Positions 11,116-22,606 are shown, counted from the first letter of the stretch. The stretch is 64,000 nt of DNA from Coleophoma eucalyptorum (GCA_026120035.1 JALRME010000013.1:744001-808000), one strand, 5' to 3'. The notes: generated by a model from the sequence alone, not told the origin. Program-made: numbers and translations.

Positions 11116-12346
11116 GTTCTCGCATGGATAATTGATCACAGACCTGTCTCGGCAGGCGCTGGCTACTCTTCAAAGTTAGAATCCTGCAATAAATCGACTT
11201 AATTGGCGGACTATAACTAGGCCACCACTTTCTGGTGGAAGAAAGGTATCGTAGATGATCAACCATGAGTAAGCCACGATCTCTACAGCAGTTACAATAT
11301 TCTAGACAAAGGATTCCTACAGCTTGTATATGCTTGGGCGTCTCAAATCCGGTGAGATATTATGAATTATCCCAGTCAATTTAATTCATAGCCTCTTATC
11401 ATCGCAAGCATAGCATATGGAAGCCTTTATATTCAGCAGTCTTAACCAATTGCGAAATTTCCAAGGATCAAAGGCTTTCGTACATTCTTACCTATCTGCG
11501 AACATTTCTGGTAGATTCTAGTCAATTTCAGGACTTTGACATGCACATTTTCTGACCGTGGGCTGGGGCACTGAACCCAGGAGTTCCGCCTATCGTGCTG
11601 GGAAATATGTCACAGAATGTCTTCAGCAACCAGAGGAGGTTCTGTGGCGCTCCAGGCTGTCGGACGTTGGCTCAGGCTCGAGAGACCTTCAGTAGGAGAG
11701 GAGGCAAAGCGCTTTTCAGCTCCCATAACCTGCAGAAAGACAAGAAAGGAAAAATTAGCCCACGTTCTGGTGCGGTGCGGGGTGCAAGCCACGGAGGACC
11801 ACGAGGCGTGTTGGTGCAAACAAGACTTGCGACTAAGCAGAATCCAGCCCGCCACAGAACAATCATAGCGCCCTCACCCTTTCGCCGGACCTTCTGTGAT
11901 CGCTTATCTTCACCCTTTCACTTGGCGATGGCGTTGCCCCAGACGCCTATCAGGAGCATTTTCTCGACCTACATGGTCCTATCTAGTCTTCATGGCGTGC
12001 TATCTGATCCCGAAGTAGAAGAGTCGTTGCGGCTGAAGCCTGAGACGGGATTTGATACGCGCAATGGACTTCCTAATGTATGGTCGATGCGGTTCTCTAC
12101 ATGTAGATCAGTAGGATATGGATGATCCAGAACACGCATGGGTGCTGCACATACTAGGTCGCTTGTAGTGCTGGTGGGATGATTCGAGTCGAAATCTTCT
12201 GAGTCTAGGAGACTTTACGCCATGTCTGGTCCTAGCACTGAGAAATTGTTGATCTCTCAGTAGGTATATAGACGAGGCGTGGAATCTTCCACAGACCCGT
12301 TTATTTTCTCCTTTTGAACTTGAAAGATTGCTAGTCAACGCTCAAA
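11116..12346. other. Intergenic; promoter of the 12347 gene
   Basis: About 1.2 kb. Overlapping frames around 11595-12125 look like composition artefacts (Arg/Ser-rich in all frames). A TATATA sequence at 12265-12270 lies about 80 bp upstream of the next start codon and could be its TATA element. I see nothing else. Confidence 0.45.
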
Positions 12347-14683
12347 ATGGCGACTGCTTCTCCAATCGTTATTCCTACAGCTGTGGATCCAAAGCAGTCT
12401 GCTACACCAACAGTTACTGTTGCTCAAGTACTGCCTTCGCCAACGAACTCTCAGACTGCAGACAACAACCACAAGCCAGCTGCTCCCACCTCTGAAGCCA
12501 AATTTCAGATAGTCAGTGTCAAAAAGCCAGACGGAACCATCGTGAAGGTCAAGAAGCCCATCAGCCAAGCACCAGACCCGAGGCTCGAAGCAAAAACCAC
12601 CGATGCAGCTCCAAACAAAAACGTATCGGATAAGCCAACAGCCAAGGTGGTTCCCGCCGATACCACCTATCAGCTTGTGCACGTCAAAAGGCCAGACGGA
12701 ACAATCATCCAGGTGAAGAAGCCCATAAATAAAGTGGCGGCACCGGTACCGAAGACTGCTGTGAAGGCAAAGAGTTACGGTCCTGCTGTGCTCCATCCAG
12801 CTTTCTTCACGGAGAAGATAGTTCCTAAGTCTGCGGACATCCATCCAGCAGCAATTGGTCATCCAGCAGCTTCGCCGAGGCCTGTTGCTGCTACTCAGAC
12901 TCAGAAACCAGTCGCTAAGCCAGAAAAACCTCAAACAGAGACCGCTGAAGTCTCAATTTCCACTCCAGAGAGTGAGGTTAAAGCCGCAGCAGTTGTAAAG
13001 AAGGAGGAACCAGGGACTCCTCCACAGAAGCCGAAAGATACGCCAGATAAACCCAAGGACAATCCAAAGAAACCAAATGATGCTATAGAGAAACCCAGAT
13101 CTCTACCGACTTCCGAAATTAGGCCACCAACACCCCCAGGCCATCCTGCAGCTCCTACGAAGACACATGATTACACAGGATTCAAAGAGGTTGCAACTAG
13201 CTTTGGAGCTGGCATTGCTACAGCATTTGTTGCTGAATACCTGAAAGACAATACTCAAGCAACGCCAGCTAAGCCCGCCCCGGCAAAGACTGCTGCTCCT
13301 CCGGCTCCAGCTTCAACCCCAGCAGCAGATCCATCTCCCGTGGTTGTTCAAGTCGCTACTACTCCATCTCAAACGACTACCCCAGATCCAGCCGCAGTCA
13401 CAGCCGCAGTCCCAGCACCGAAGGTGGCATCCCAAGCACGTCCGGCTCAAAATATTGCTGCCATCACTCAACCTGCTCAGGCAACCAATCCTACACCAGT
13501 AACTCGACCCATACAGGCAGCTCAAAGAGTCCAAACTGCACCAGCAAAGGCTACAGTTGCAGTGAAGCCTACCACTGAACCTGCTCAAGCGGTGGCACCA
13601 CCAGCACGCATTACCAAGACCGAGGCAGCTCTCGCCGCTGCAACAGCTATATCAGGAACAGCTTCTGTATTCACTGCTCCAGAGGTGCAGGCTGTACCTG
13701 CGGCCGTGACAAAGGCTGCGAGTAAAGTTGCAACAACGACACCTCCAAATGCAAGAGGAAGCCAAGCACAAACTCAAGTTCCAGCGACTACAGATAAAAG
13801 TGTAAATGCGAGTAACGGAAACGCAAAATTGAGTGAGAATCCTAATGGCTCTGTTTATCAAGCTTCCGCTGAAAATGGCATTGAGAATGACAATAACGCG
13901 GATAGCCATGACCGTGGCATTGATGATTCTAGTGATATGCATCATGATATCGGTGATGCCTTTGCCGAGAATTATGATACGGACGGTGCCAATTACCAGG
14001 ATTATGATGATTGGGACCCGTCAATGGAGGAACATATTATCGAGGGTGGTGGTTATGAGCAGGATTTTGAAGGACTTGGAGAAGAGTATAATGACTGGGA
14101 TCCTAGTATGGAAGGAGATATCGTCGAAGATTGGGATCCTGAAATGGAAGAAAATGGTCACGAAGCTGCGCTCGAGGAGAAGGGAGTCGATGACTGGGAC
14201 CAAAGTATGGAAGGCCAAGAAGATGGAGCAGTCGAAGAGGGCGAGGCTTTGGATGAGTGGGAACCTGGTATGGAGGGAGAGCTCGTGGACGAGGGCGCTC
14301 TTAGAGAAGACGGAGCTGAAGAGGGGAACATTCAGGAATGGGATTCAAGCATGGAAAATGAGGTGATACCAGAGCAAGGTGTTCAGGACGCCGAGCATGA
14401 CACCGCGGACCAACTGGTAGGTGCTGAGCCAGAAGAGCAGATCGAAGAATGGGATCCTAGCATGGAAGGCGAAGTTATTGAGGACAACGCAGAAGAGTCC
14501 ATTGAAGACTGGGACCCTAGTATGGAAGGTGAAGTCCTCGAAGAAAACGGATCGGAGCCTGAATTAAACGGGGAAGAGCATGAAGTAGTCGACGAGGTTG
14601 AGGTTGATGAAGATCCCGAAGAACTGGAAGATGACAATGACTTAGACATGAATGATGGTCTTGATGACGGGCAGGATATTTAA
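12347..14683 (+). CDS. Pro/Ala-rich protein with acidic Trp repeats
   Basis: A single exon of 778 residues. The start has good context (AAAATGGCG). There are three regions. (1) Residues 53-72 and 108-127 carry two copies of a motif of form KxPDGTIxxVKKP, likely a short folded or binding unit. (2) A long Pro/Ala/Thr/Lys-rich, low-complexity middle is interrupted near residue 280 by a Gly/Ala-rich apolar stretch, ATSFGAGIATAFVAEYL. (3) From residue 555 to about 735 there are eight degenerate repeats with core DWDPSMEGE plus acidic spacers, ending in an Asp/Glu tail. There is no signal peptide and no classical TM segment. Fungal proteins with the PDGTIVKV motif exist, but I know of no assigned function. 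An acidic scaffold or chaperone-like binding role is only inference. Confidence 0.85.
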   Translation: MATASPIVIPTAVDPKQSATPTVTVAQVLPSPTNSQTADNNHKPAAPTSEAKFQIVSVKKPDGTIVKVKKPISQAPDPRLEAKTTDAAPNKNVSDKPTAKVVPADTTYQLVHVKRPDGTIIQVKKPINKVAAPVPKTAVKAKSYGPAVLHPAFFTEKIVPKSADIHPAAIGHPAASPRPVAATQTQKPVAKPEKPQTETAEVSISTPESEVKAAAVVKKEEPGTPPQKPKDTPDKPKDNPKKPNDAIEKPRSLPTSEIRPPTPPGHPAAPTKTHDYTGFKEVATSFGAGIATAFVAEYLKDNTQATPAKPAPAKTAAPPAPASTPAADPSPVVVQVATTPSQTTTPDPAAVTAAVPAPKVASQARPAQNIAAITQPAQATNPTPVTRPIQAAQRVQTAPAKATVAVKPTTEPAQAVAPPARITKTEAALAAATAISGTASVFTAPEVQAVPAAVTKAASKVATTTPPNARGSQAQTQVPATTDKSVNASNGNAKLSENPNGSVYQASAENGIENDNNADSHDRGIDDSSDMHHDIGDAFAENYDTDGANYQDYDDWDPSMEEHIIEGGGYEQDFEGLGEEYNDWDPSMEGDIVEDWDPEMEENGHEAALEEKGVDDWDQSMEGQEDGAVEEGEALDEWEPGMEGELVDEGALREDGAEEGNIQEWDSSMENEVIPEQGVQDAEHDTADQLVGAEPEEQIEEWDPSMEGEVIEDNAEESIEDWDPSMEGEVLEENGSEPELNGEEHEVVDEVEVDEDPEELEDDNDLDMNDGLDDGQDI
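14009..14550 (+). repeat. Coding repeat, eight D/E-W-D/E-x-x-M-E units
   Basis: The units read DWDPSMEEH, DWDPSMEGD, DWDPEMEEN, DWDQSMEGQ, EWEPGMEGE, EWDSSMENE, EWDPSMEGE and DWDPSMEGE, each followed by an acidic spacer of variable length (period from about 17 to 38 residues). Trp, Met and the following Glu are invariant, while spacers differ in length and sequence. That pattern suggests selection on a short linear motif rather than a recent DNA duplication. Confidence 0.9.
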
Positions 14684-15766
14684 GGCTTAGGTTGCGAGCT
14701 CCTTCTGTATCAGGATTCTTGAGGGGTGGTGTGGAATGATTTGAGTTTTATGCATGTTATCGTCTTTGGCATGTATGAAGATTTAACCAGCTGCGTGAAA
14801 TACTAGCTCAGTACACATTGGCCCGTGATCATGAGCGAGCCCCACGAGTTGTGATCCGGCGGAAGGACGGCAATGCATCTACACTTCGTAGAGGAGCCGG
14901 AGAAGACCAATCAGATGAAGGATGCGAGATTATAAGCAAGTACATATTTGAAGTGCTCATATGTATCACTTTCACCTCGCAACAACCGTGATCCTGAGAA
15001 ACCTTGCTCGTCTAAAACAGCCCCAGCCCGGCAAGCAAGAATGACTCGATGAGGTAGTCCAAGGCATGTACTTCAGTTCCATATAGGTAGTCCCATGTCT
15101 GAAAAGCACCAGCGATATTCAAAAACTTGGAAAATGCTTCCTTTCAGTTCTGGCGACTGGACCACATGTACTGTAACGAGTGAGGCCTGTCCATCGCATG
15201 GCTTGCCAATGGAGGGAGCTTTCCGATGCCTCGGACCAGCGGGGCTAAATTTGGAAGATTTCCCTTGGCGGACAGAACAGTTCAATGCACACACCCCCAC
15301 CCCTTTGTGTACCATTCAAGCCCTACTCCTACCGATCTCTCCATAGAGAGATTGGCCGTTGAAATCCTCAGTTTTCGTTCGTATTCGAAGATCGTATTCG
15401 AAGATCGTATTCGTTCGGATCTAAGCCTCGAAACTCGGAAGGTGAAAGCGTAGGAATACCCTTCGCTTGGGGCTGGAAATTCCCCGGACTTTGTCGATGT
15501 TGTGGAATTGTGGCGTGTACCCATCAAAATCCTCGTATATCGCAGCTCGTATCCTCTCCCGTGTTACTTTCGTTTTTATAAGCGCAACAAACATTCTCAA
15601 TGCTCATAACAGATACTCGACAGGCGTTTCACCACGTTCACATACCTTGCAATATCAGTATCGCGTCAATAATTACTCTTTTAAAAGAGGATCCTGCCTC
15701 GATATCTGCAGCTGCCAATCTAAATCTATCGTATCCTCTTACCTCGTCGCGTTCGTACCCGTGAGT
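14684..15766. other. Intergenic; upstream region of Zn2Cys6 gene
   Basis: About 1.1 kb without a supportable gene. It contains a short direct repeat, two copies of ATTCGAAGATCGT at about 15387-15412. The rest presumably holds the 3' UTR of the acidic repeat gene and the promoter and leader of the next gene. Confidence 0.45.
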
Positions 15767-17233
15767 ATGGCGGCATCTCCAGAGCCCCATAAGCAGGGGC
15801 CAAGGATGGCACCCGTTGTGAGGAGGCCTCATCGAAAATCAAGAAATGGATGTCTCAATTGCAAGAGAAGAAAAGTCAAGGTATGTTCTTTCTAACTCTG
15901 CCTCCTGCCAGCCATCGTGGTCCTAAACATCACTTTGCGCGTGGTCAGCCCGTAAGTGGGCAAGTTTGTATGAGGATGCATTTCGTTGACATGGCTTTTT
16001 TTCTTCTTCGAACAGTGCGATGAACAAAGACCCTGTTGTGCCAGTTGCATTAGGCATGAGCTTGAATGCAGTTTTCAGGCGCCACATGGCCAGACTTCAA
16101 ACTCAGCAAGCCCTGCAGCTCCCTCACCATCAGTCAACGGTGTACCAAGCAGGAGTGCTACTCACGGACTGGCCATCTCTGAACTACTCGCACCAGTTGA
16201 AATGCAGCAGAACTCCCTCAATATGGCACATCTTGAGCTGTTATTTCACTTCTGTACTTCAACAAGCTACTCGTTAAGCAGCAGCGATGCCCTGAAAGTT
16301 CTGTGGCAGACTACCGTTGTGCAAATCGCCCTCAAGTATGACCACCTAATGCAGTGTCTCCTTTCCATCACGTCATTTCACCTTGCATTTCTTAAGCCAG
16401 CGCAACGAGATTTTTACATATCTCAAGCCTTGGAACTTCATCATAGTGCGCTGGCCAAAGGAGTTCCTGTTTTGTCGAATATTCAGCCAGAAAATACCGA
16501 AGCAGTATATATGTTTTCGATGCTGACCTTTATATTCTCATTTGCGCGTCCAAGAGGGCCTGATGATGTTCTGTTGGGTCGTGACTCAAGTCTAGGAGAG
16601 TGGCTTATTATGTTTCGCGGCCTACGAACTGTGGTTGAATCCTTAGACATGTCCATATTGAGTGCTGGACCCTTGGGACCAATGATCTTAATCGGTAGTC
16701 GGCGCGCTATCTATCATCGTTCAGTCTTGGGCCAGGTAGACCATCTTTGGACTTTGCAGCGCTTCATCAACGACTCTGCACTTGACAGAGATGAGCTGCA
16801 GACCTACAATCAAACAATCGATGATTTACGGGTATATTACAATGTTAATTATAGCACCGAAAACTCTGACCAGTTCTCGAAAGGTCCGCCTGAAGTGAGT
16901 ATCTCCCATTCTGAAAATTTCTTTTTCAGGAAATTGTGGATACAAAATATCATTCTATATACTCTTCGGCTGACTTTCAAGCAGGCGATGGACGCTTTTG
17001 TCTGGCTCTATAGGCTTTCAGATCATTATCTTAAACTCCTGGGCGAGAAGAAACAGGAATCCTTGGCTATTTTGGCATACTTTTGTGTATTGCTGAAGCG
17101 CCACGATGCTGTTTGGTGGGCTCATGGCTGGGGTGAACATCTCATCGCTCAGATCCATAAATACTTAGACGAAGAGCATCGTTTGTGGATCAACTGGGCT
17201 GTCCGAGAGATCGGCTGGCTGCCGCCATCATAA
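15767..17233 (+). CDS. Zn2Cys6 transcription factor, Upc2-like layout
   Basis: Proposed exons are 15767-15880, 16016-16894 and 16985-17233, giving 413 residues. Intron 1 (135 nt) falls inside the zinc cluster between KVK and CDEQ. Joined, the cluster reads C-LN-C-x6-C-x6-C-AS-C-x6-C, a textbook binuclear zinc cluster near residues 28-55, preceded by basic residues (RRPHRKSRNG). The remainder is the short regulatory region typical of sterol-uptake-control-like C6 factors, ending with FVWLYRLSDHYLKLL, ILAYFCVLLKRHDAVWW and DEEHRLWINWAVREIGW. I prefer intron 2 at 16895-16984 (90 nt, in frame). It has a GTGAGT donor, a GGCTGAC branch point close to the GCAG acceptor, and its removal brings conserved segments together. 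Without splicing the frame also stays open, adding 30 residues. Targets are unknown. Confidence 0.88.
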
Positions 17234-18205
17234 TGCTATCATGACTTTCACGCATTAAAGTCATTTGCCACAAGGCCAATCTTATTCCCAAATGCCAGAA
17301 TGAATTGAATGGCTCCAGCGAGAACTAGAAATGATTAATAGTAGATTTTGAGGATCCAAGATGGTACCAAAATGCCACGAAATACTGGCATCCTACACAT
17401 CGACATGAATGGGGCTAGGCATAGAAAACACTCGCGGAGATAGCAACCATACGGCATACCAACCATGTCAGTTTATAAAATCCTTTAAGATTTTTATAGC
17501 CTTGCTAATGTGCAGTACAGCATGTCGATGGCTATAAGGTATGCTCGTCAAGTTCAAAGCATGACGGGTGGCAGGATAACGGGAGATTTAGAGACAAGAT
17601 AATAGTGGTTGAGGATAGCAACGCCTGCCCTCTCGTATAATAACTGTACCACTCGGTAGCTAATAGTGTTTTTGATAAAATTTTCGGTGATGTAACTTAC
17701 GATAATATCATTTCGAGAGACTTGCTCGCTCTGCATATGACAAGCCACACCCAGACTCTGTTCTATCTTAAGTGAATCTACAGGGACCAGGAGCTGTAGA
17801 AGTAGACAGTTCAAGTATTCGAGTAAGGAAAGAATCAACATCGCAAGAACCTTTAGGTTTTGAAGCAGGCTTCACATGAAATGCCGTACTTGTTATAGAC
17901 ATTCTGACATGCTTTTCATGATGTAAGTTCCCATCTATTTAATCTTCGCCCGAAAAGGGGTCTAAGCGACCATAGCTACCCCTGTAAATTCAGTCTTGGC
18001 ACCCGCGTCCATCCAAAGTTCATGAACGCGACAACCACGGCACTCCTCGACGCTTCTACCAACCGAACAACAACCTTCGAACCTCCTTCTCCGCCGTGTT
18101 CAATCTTTCCACCTCAGTCGCTTCCAGCCAATTTCGCTCAAGACTTGGACCCAACAAGTTTCTGTCGTGTGTTCAGTTACTCCTGATCTGGGTTTACACA
18201 ACAAC
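17234..18205. other. Intergenic; 5' region of ARP1
   Basis: About 970 bp. I see only weak open frames. The last 200 bp before 18206 is pyrimidine-rich on the plus strand and probably the ARP1 leader. Confidence 0.45.
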
Positions 18206-19495
18206 ATGGCGGATACATTACATAACGCGCCCATAGTACTGGATAACGGATCAGGCACGATACGAGCAGGATTTGCGGGCGATGATCTCCCAAAATGCTA
18301 CTTCCCATCTTTCGTTGGCAGGCCAAAGCATTTACGAGTACTGGCGGGCGCGCTAGAAGGAGACGTGTTCATTGGGGATAGAGCTCAAGATCTGAGAGGC
18401 CTGTTGAAGATCAAATACCCCTTGGAACATGGAATCGTCACGGATTGGGATGATATGGAGAAGATCTGGGAATACGTCTACGGAGAGGGACTGAAGACGC
18501 TGAGTGAAGAGGTAGGTTCTTAGTTCTGGGATAGCTATGACCGAAGCTGACCCAGACACCCAGCACCCAGTATTACTTACAGAACCTCCTTTGAATCCCA
18601 GAAGTAATCGCGATACAGCAGCGCAAATACTCTTCGAAACCTTTAACGTACCAGCTCTTTACACATCCATCCAAGCAGTTCTGTCACTATATGCATCTGG
18701 ACGAACGACAGGTATAGTCCTCGACGCTGGTGATGGGGTATCGCACGCAGTACCAGTTTACGAAGGATTTGCCATGCCTAGCTCGATAAGGCGGATAGAT
18801 GTCGCTGGCAGAGATGTTACGGAATACATGCAGACCCTCTTGAGAAAATCTGGCTATGTATTCCATACCAGCGCAGAGAAGGAAGTTGTCCGCATGATCA
18901 AGGAGAAAGTGAGCTATGTCGCTTTAGATCCAAAGAAGGAGGAGAAAGATTGGGTGGGATCAAAAATGGGTGAGGGCAAGAGTATAGAATACCAACTTCC
19001 TGACGGCAATAAGATTAAGGTACAATCACCCTGTAGCTGTGAGAAGCTCATGTACTGACAAACACAAGATTGGCGCCGAACGATTCCGCGCTCCCGAAAT
19101 TCTGTTCGATCCCGAAATCATTGGTCTCGAGTATCCTGGAATCCACCAAATCGTCGTCGATGCAATCAACAGAACAGATCTAGATCTTCGAAAAGCACTT
19201 TACGGCAACATTGTCTTGTCTGGCGGGAGCACTTTGACCAAGGGCTTTGGTGACCGATTACTGCACGAGGTACAAAGATTGGCTGTTAAGGACATGCGGA
19301 TCAAGATCTTTGCTCCACCGGAGCGGAAGTACTCTACCTGGATCGGCGGTAGTATTTTGGCAGGATTGAGCACCTTTAGAAAGGTATGTATCTTCGCTTA
19401 TGGGGGTGTGGAACTGAACTGATTGTGTACAGATGTGGGTCAGTATCGACGATTGGCATGAGAATCCAGACATCATCCATACGAAGCTTACGTAA
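18206..19495 (+). CDS. arp1: Actin-related protein 1 (centractin)
   Basis: The exons are 18206-18511, 18564-19019, 19069-19383 and 19433-19495, giving 379 residues, the usual centractin length. The three introns are about 50 nt. Actin-fold signatures are present: phosphate-1 loop DNGSG at residues 13-17, RAGFAGDD, the phosphate-2 loop [13 protein letters not shown], and the adenosine motif [15 protein letters not shown]. Sequence details such as [22 protein letters not shown] and the C-terminal [11 protein letters not shown] match Arp1 rather than actin. Arp1 forms the short filament of dynactin, which links dynein to cargo and is needed for nuclear distribution in hyphae (the Neurospora ro-4 orthologue by family knowledge). 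The last exon is only 63 nt. Confidence 0.96.
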
Positions 19496-19978
19496 TGAGA
19501 ACCTGGAATAATTCTCACTTCAGACTGTACAGCACTCTCCTTGCAACTCTCGATATAGGTCTTCAGTCGGAAGACGATACGCACAGCAAGTGCATGAGTC
19601 GGGCCACCATAAATCGCTTGGATTCCGTTCACGCCATTTTCTCCATGGCATTACATTTGGAGTCTGAATCCCACTTTAGCGTGAAATATAGTGTACTATT
19701 CCTGGGCATATATTGCTTCATCGTTCCGGCCAATAACGTCGAAATGAAGATTCGTACAAACCTCGTTGCTCTTAGGTTCCGATGAAGAGATGAGAAGAGT
19801 TGGTGTATCATGCAGGGAAGAGATATACAAACAACATCCATGTAAGAAATCAAGGAGAAAGGACGAGGAAGCTATAATCAATGATACCCAACATACTCAA
19901 CCATACCAGATTATGGCCATTTATTTCTGCACTAAGCCGGCATCATGTAACTCGGTGGCTAAGGTGGTTGGTAGCATA

Positions 19979-21647
19979 TTAAACAGGGCGCGCTTGAAGG
20001 GAACCATACCTGCGAGTAGATTCTTCATCTGCTGCGATTCCTGCTGAAGGATATCTTGCTATGCTCTCAAGTGAAAGACGTCCAAACATTCTGTGGCATA
20101 AGTCCGTGTCGCTGCTCCGGCGTTGTCCTGGCCTTAGGAGCTGAAGGCAGACATAATAAACCGGGTAGGTGCATTGCATTGCATACATCATGCACACAAA
20201 GTCTTGACCAACCAACAGGAGTCTTTTGCTTACATGCGCCTCCATATGCACTTGCTGAATTAGGTCCGCTGTCCTGTTGTACAGAGTGCATGCAGCCCTG
20301 GTAAATACCTACGGGTCAAGGAAGATGAAGTGGAGTAGTCTCTCCTCACTGCAGCACCGGGCATTTCCCGCAATGGAAACCACTCTCTAGGATTTTCTAC
20401 TTCTTTTTGCCTACTATCCAAGCCAGCATTGTTGAAGAGAGCCTCGCGTTATATCATCGATTCTGCGTCGGATCTGCAGAATGAAAGATTTGTCAATGTG
20501 ATAGATCGAAGCATATATGGCCTCCAGCACGTCGCGTAACTTTTCTCCGCGGTTTGTGTAGCTACTCCCCGGCCTGCCAGGTAAATGCGCGACAAGAATA
20601 ACTTGCCCGAATGCCTAGGTATCCCAAGACCGCTGCATGGACTTAGTAAGGTCTGGATTGACCTTGAACTTTGGGTGCTCAGTGCCGTAGGGCCGTAGAT
20701 CCAGGAGTCAGCACCATAAAGTCTGACAGTCTTTCCAATGCTCAGCGCAATCAACTCAATCCTCTGGCGTAGCAGATTCATTGCGTTTATTGCGGGATAT
20801 CTCGATGCAATGCTGATCATTAAGCTCTGTTTTACATCTCTTATATTACCTGAGCAGACAGTCACTACAGTTCTTCCGATCATCCGTCGGTGTGGGAGGA
20901 GGGCCTTTCAGTGGTTCGCGACTACGAGAGTAATGTCGTGTCTCCATGGCAAGGGCCTTGAATTTTGTGCGGGCCGGCCGATATGGCCCAAAGATATTCA
21001 AAACATCATATCATGTCATCAATCCGCCAGTGCGTGGCGATGTATGAGCGTGTTTCCAGAATTGCGTCGACCACAGCCATTGGAGCTTCGTACCGAACGT
21101 GCATGCCTGCCGCTCAAACTACATCGAGGCAAGCCGGCAGGCCCATGGGAGCATTAGGCTTCAACGAATACACAATGCATCCCACTTAACCACTCAACCC
21201 TGCGCCTGAGGAGTGTACAACAATGCCTCAAAGCTGCAACCCGCGAATAGCCATGAGACACACCGTCCAGAAGGCTCAATCCATGTCTTCACAATGACTC
21301 GGATTCCTTTGGTTTCCACCTATTTCACTAAATCATTTGATGCTGGCAGCGTATCAAGGCCGAGGAGGTTCGTCTGATGCATTTATGCTAGTGCTTCACT
21401 TCTCTGGTAGGCCATCTGCACTTGCGGGAAATAAACGATATTTGTGGCGTCATTGGGTTCCATAGTACACAATCAGCAGACCATTCGGTGGGCGAAAGGT
21501 AGATGCAGAATGCAAAAGTCCCCTTCCAATGACTGCTGCCAACTCGGCTCTTGCAGCCTTCACTGGCAGAAGCGGTGAGGCATCTCTGGTCTCCTCTGAT
21601 CTATCCATGACGCTTTCTGATGATAAGTATCGCTGATGATCATCCAT
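19979..21647 (-). pseudogene. Possible decayed gene, family uncertain
   Basis: Minus-strand frames with normal amino-acid composition are interrupted by stops and frame changes. Examples in order are LAAVIGRGLLHSAS (near 21540), GMHVRYEAPMAVVDAILETR (near 21080), an open frame of 144 codons at 20449-20883, and FNNAGLDSRQKEVENPREWF (near 20400). The NNAG tetrapeptide recalls short-chain dehydrogenases, but no TGxxxGIG or YxxxK motif is visible, so I do not assign it. It may be a relic of a multi-exon gene or simply chance. Confidence 0.22.
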
Positions 21648-22022
21648 TCAGTAGAGGGATTGTACCACACTCCTGCCTTGTTGTCTTGCCTTCTTCTAGG
21701 ACTCTTGTACCTCCTGCCATTCCACGTCGCATGGAAGACACTTCATCATGGTACAGCAATCCTTGTAGTATTCCTTTCTTTGTTCCCCTTCTTCCTGGTC
21801 TCCTTCTACGTATCTGGGAACGCACGGCACTCCATCGTCTTGTGGATTCTTCCGACCCATTCTCTCCAATAACTTCGAGCCTTATTTGTATCTGAGTAAA
21901 GCATACAAGGCATCTCGCAATTTCCATCTTCTGGGCCTTTCCTCTCCATCATACTGAGTTGCCGCTCATCGCTAAAGTCACGAAAATAAACGAGGATTCC
22001 AAATACCTTGTTATTGGGATCT

Positions 22023-22045
22023 AACACAACACAACACAACGCAAC
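22023..22045. repeat. ACACA simple repeat
   Basis: A short pentamer-like repeat (AACAC/ACACA) lies 75 bp upstream of the ATG at 22121. Confidence 0.7.
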
Positions 22046-22120
22046 ACCAAACCCTTACCAAATTTACTCTTTTGAGTACAGAAACCCTTGTTTCCTTCCA
22101 TTCGACTTATCCGCCCCGCA

Positions 22121-22606
22121 ATGGCAGGTGCTTGCCACCTTGAGTCGGAGTCCTGTTGTACGAATGGTCATATAATGACCAACTGCGGATGGTGTGGAGG
22201 TCATCCTAGAAAGTAAGTTCCAACATAACCTATCCCTCCTGACATCACTTGTATAAAACGCCTCTACAAATCCCCATAATCACTTTGCAAAACTGCAAAT
22301 CCTCTCTATTACTTTTGTTTCCACGAGGAAACTGTCACCGGATAGGAAAACCAAGCAGAAGAAAAAGAGCTCGAGACTAATCGCAAATTTGTACATAGGG
22401 TGATAGGCTGCCAAGCATGTGGCAGCTCAGGAATATCATGGGCACCATGTCCCAACCACGGAGCTGCATCCTCGTCGAGAAATGGCTCATACGCCAGTGG
22501 ATACGGCACTTCCACGAATCGAGGAGCGTGGGGTTCAGGTGGCTCTTCGTCATCTTCTGAAATGGGAAATGGCGGTGGGAGAAGAGAATATGGCTCTCGG
22601 TCATGA
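22121..22606 (+). CDS. Small Cys-rich, Gly/Ser-tailed protein
   Basis: The exons are 22121-22212 and 22399-22606, giving 99 residues. The intron (186 nt) starts GTAAGT and ends CATAG. The start codon sits in CCGCAATGG. The first half has eight cysteines, including two CxxC pairs (CGWC at residues 22-25 and CQAC at 35-38), with nearby His residues. This spacing suits a small zinc ribbon. The second half is Gly/Ser/Asn-rich and ends in basic residues. The splice joins the two CxxC pairs in one frame, which supports the model. I do not recognise the family, and the intron is unusually long for this window. Confidence 0.5.

Larger units (their letters stand above)
19496..22120. other. 2.6-kb gene-poor region
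   Basis: I find no intact gene. Many frames are short and inconsistent. The minus strand between about 19980 and 21650 contains several protein-like stretches broken by stops (see the separate entry). A run of ACACA-type repeats lies at 22023-22045, just upstream of the small Cys-rich ORF. Confidence 0.45.

Noticed and set aside
11595..12125. 176-codon plus-strand frame
   Set aside because: Arg/Ser-rich in several overlapping frames and lies in the promoter region of the 12347 gene; no motif.
16895..16929. 35-nt GT-AG segment as the Zn2Cys6 intron
   Set aside because: Splicing it shifts frame into an early stop; the longer 90-nt option keeps the conserved C-terminus.
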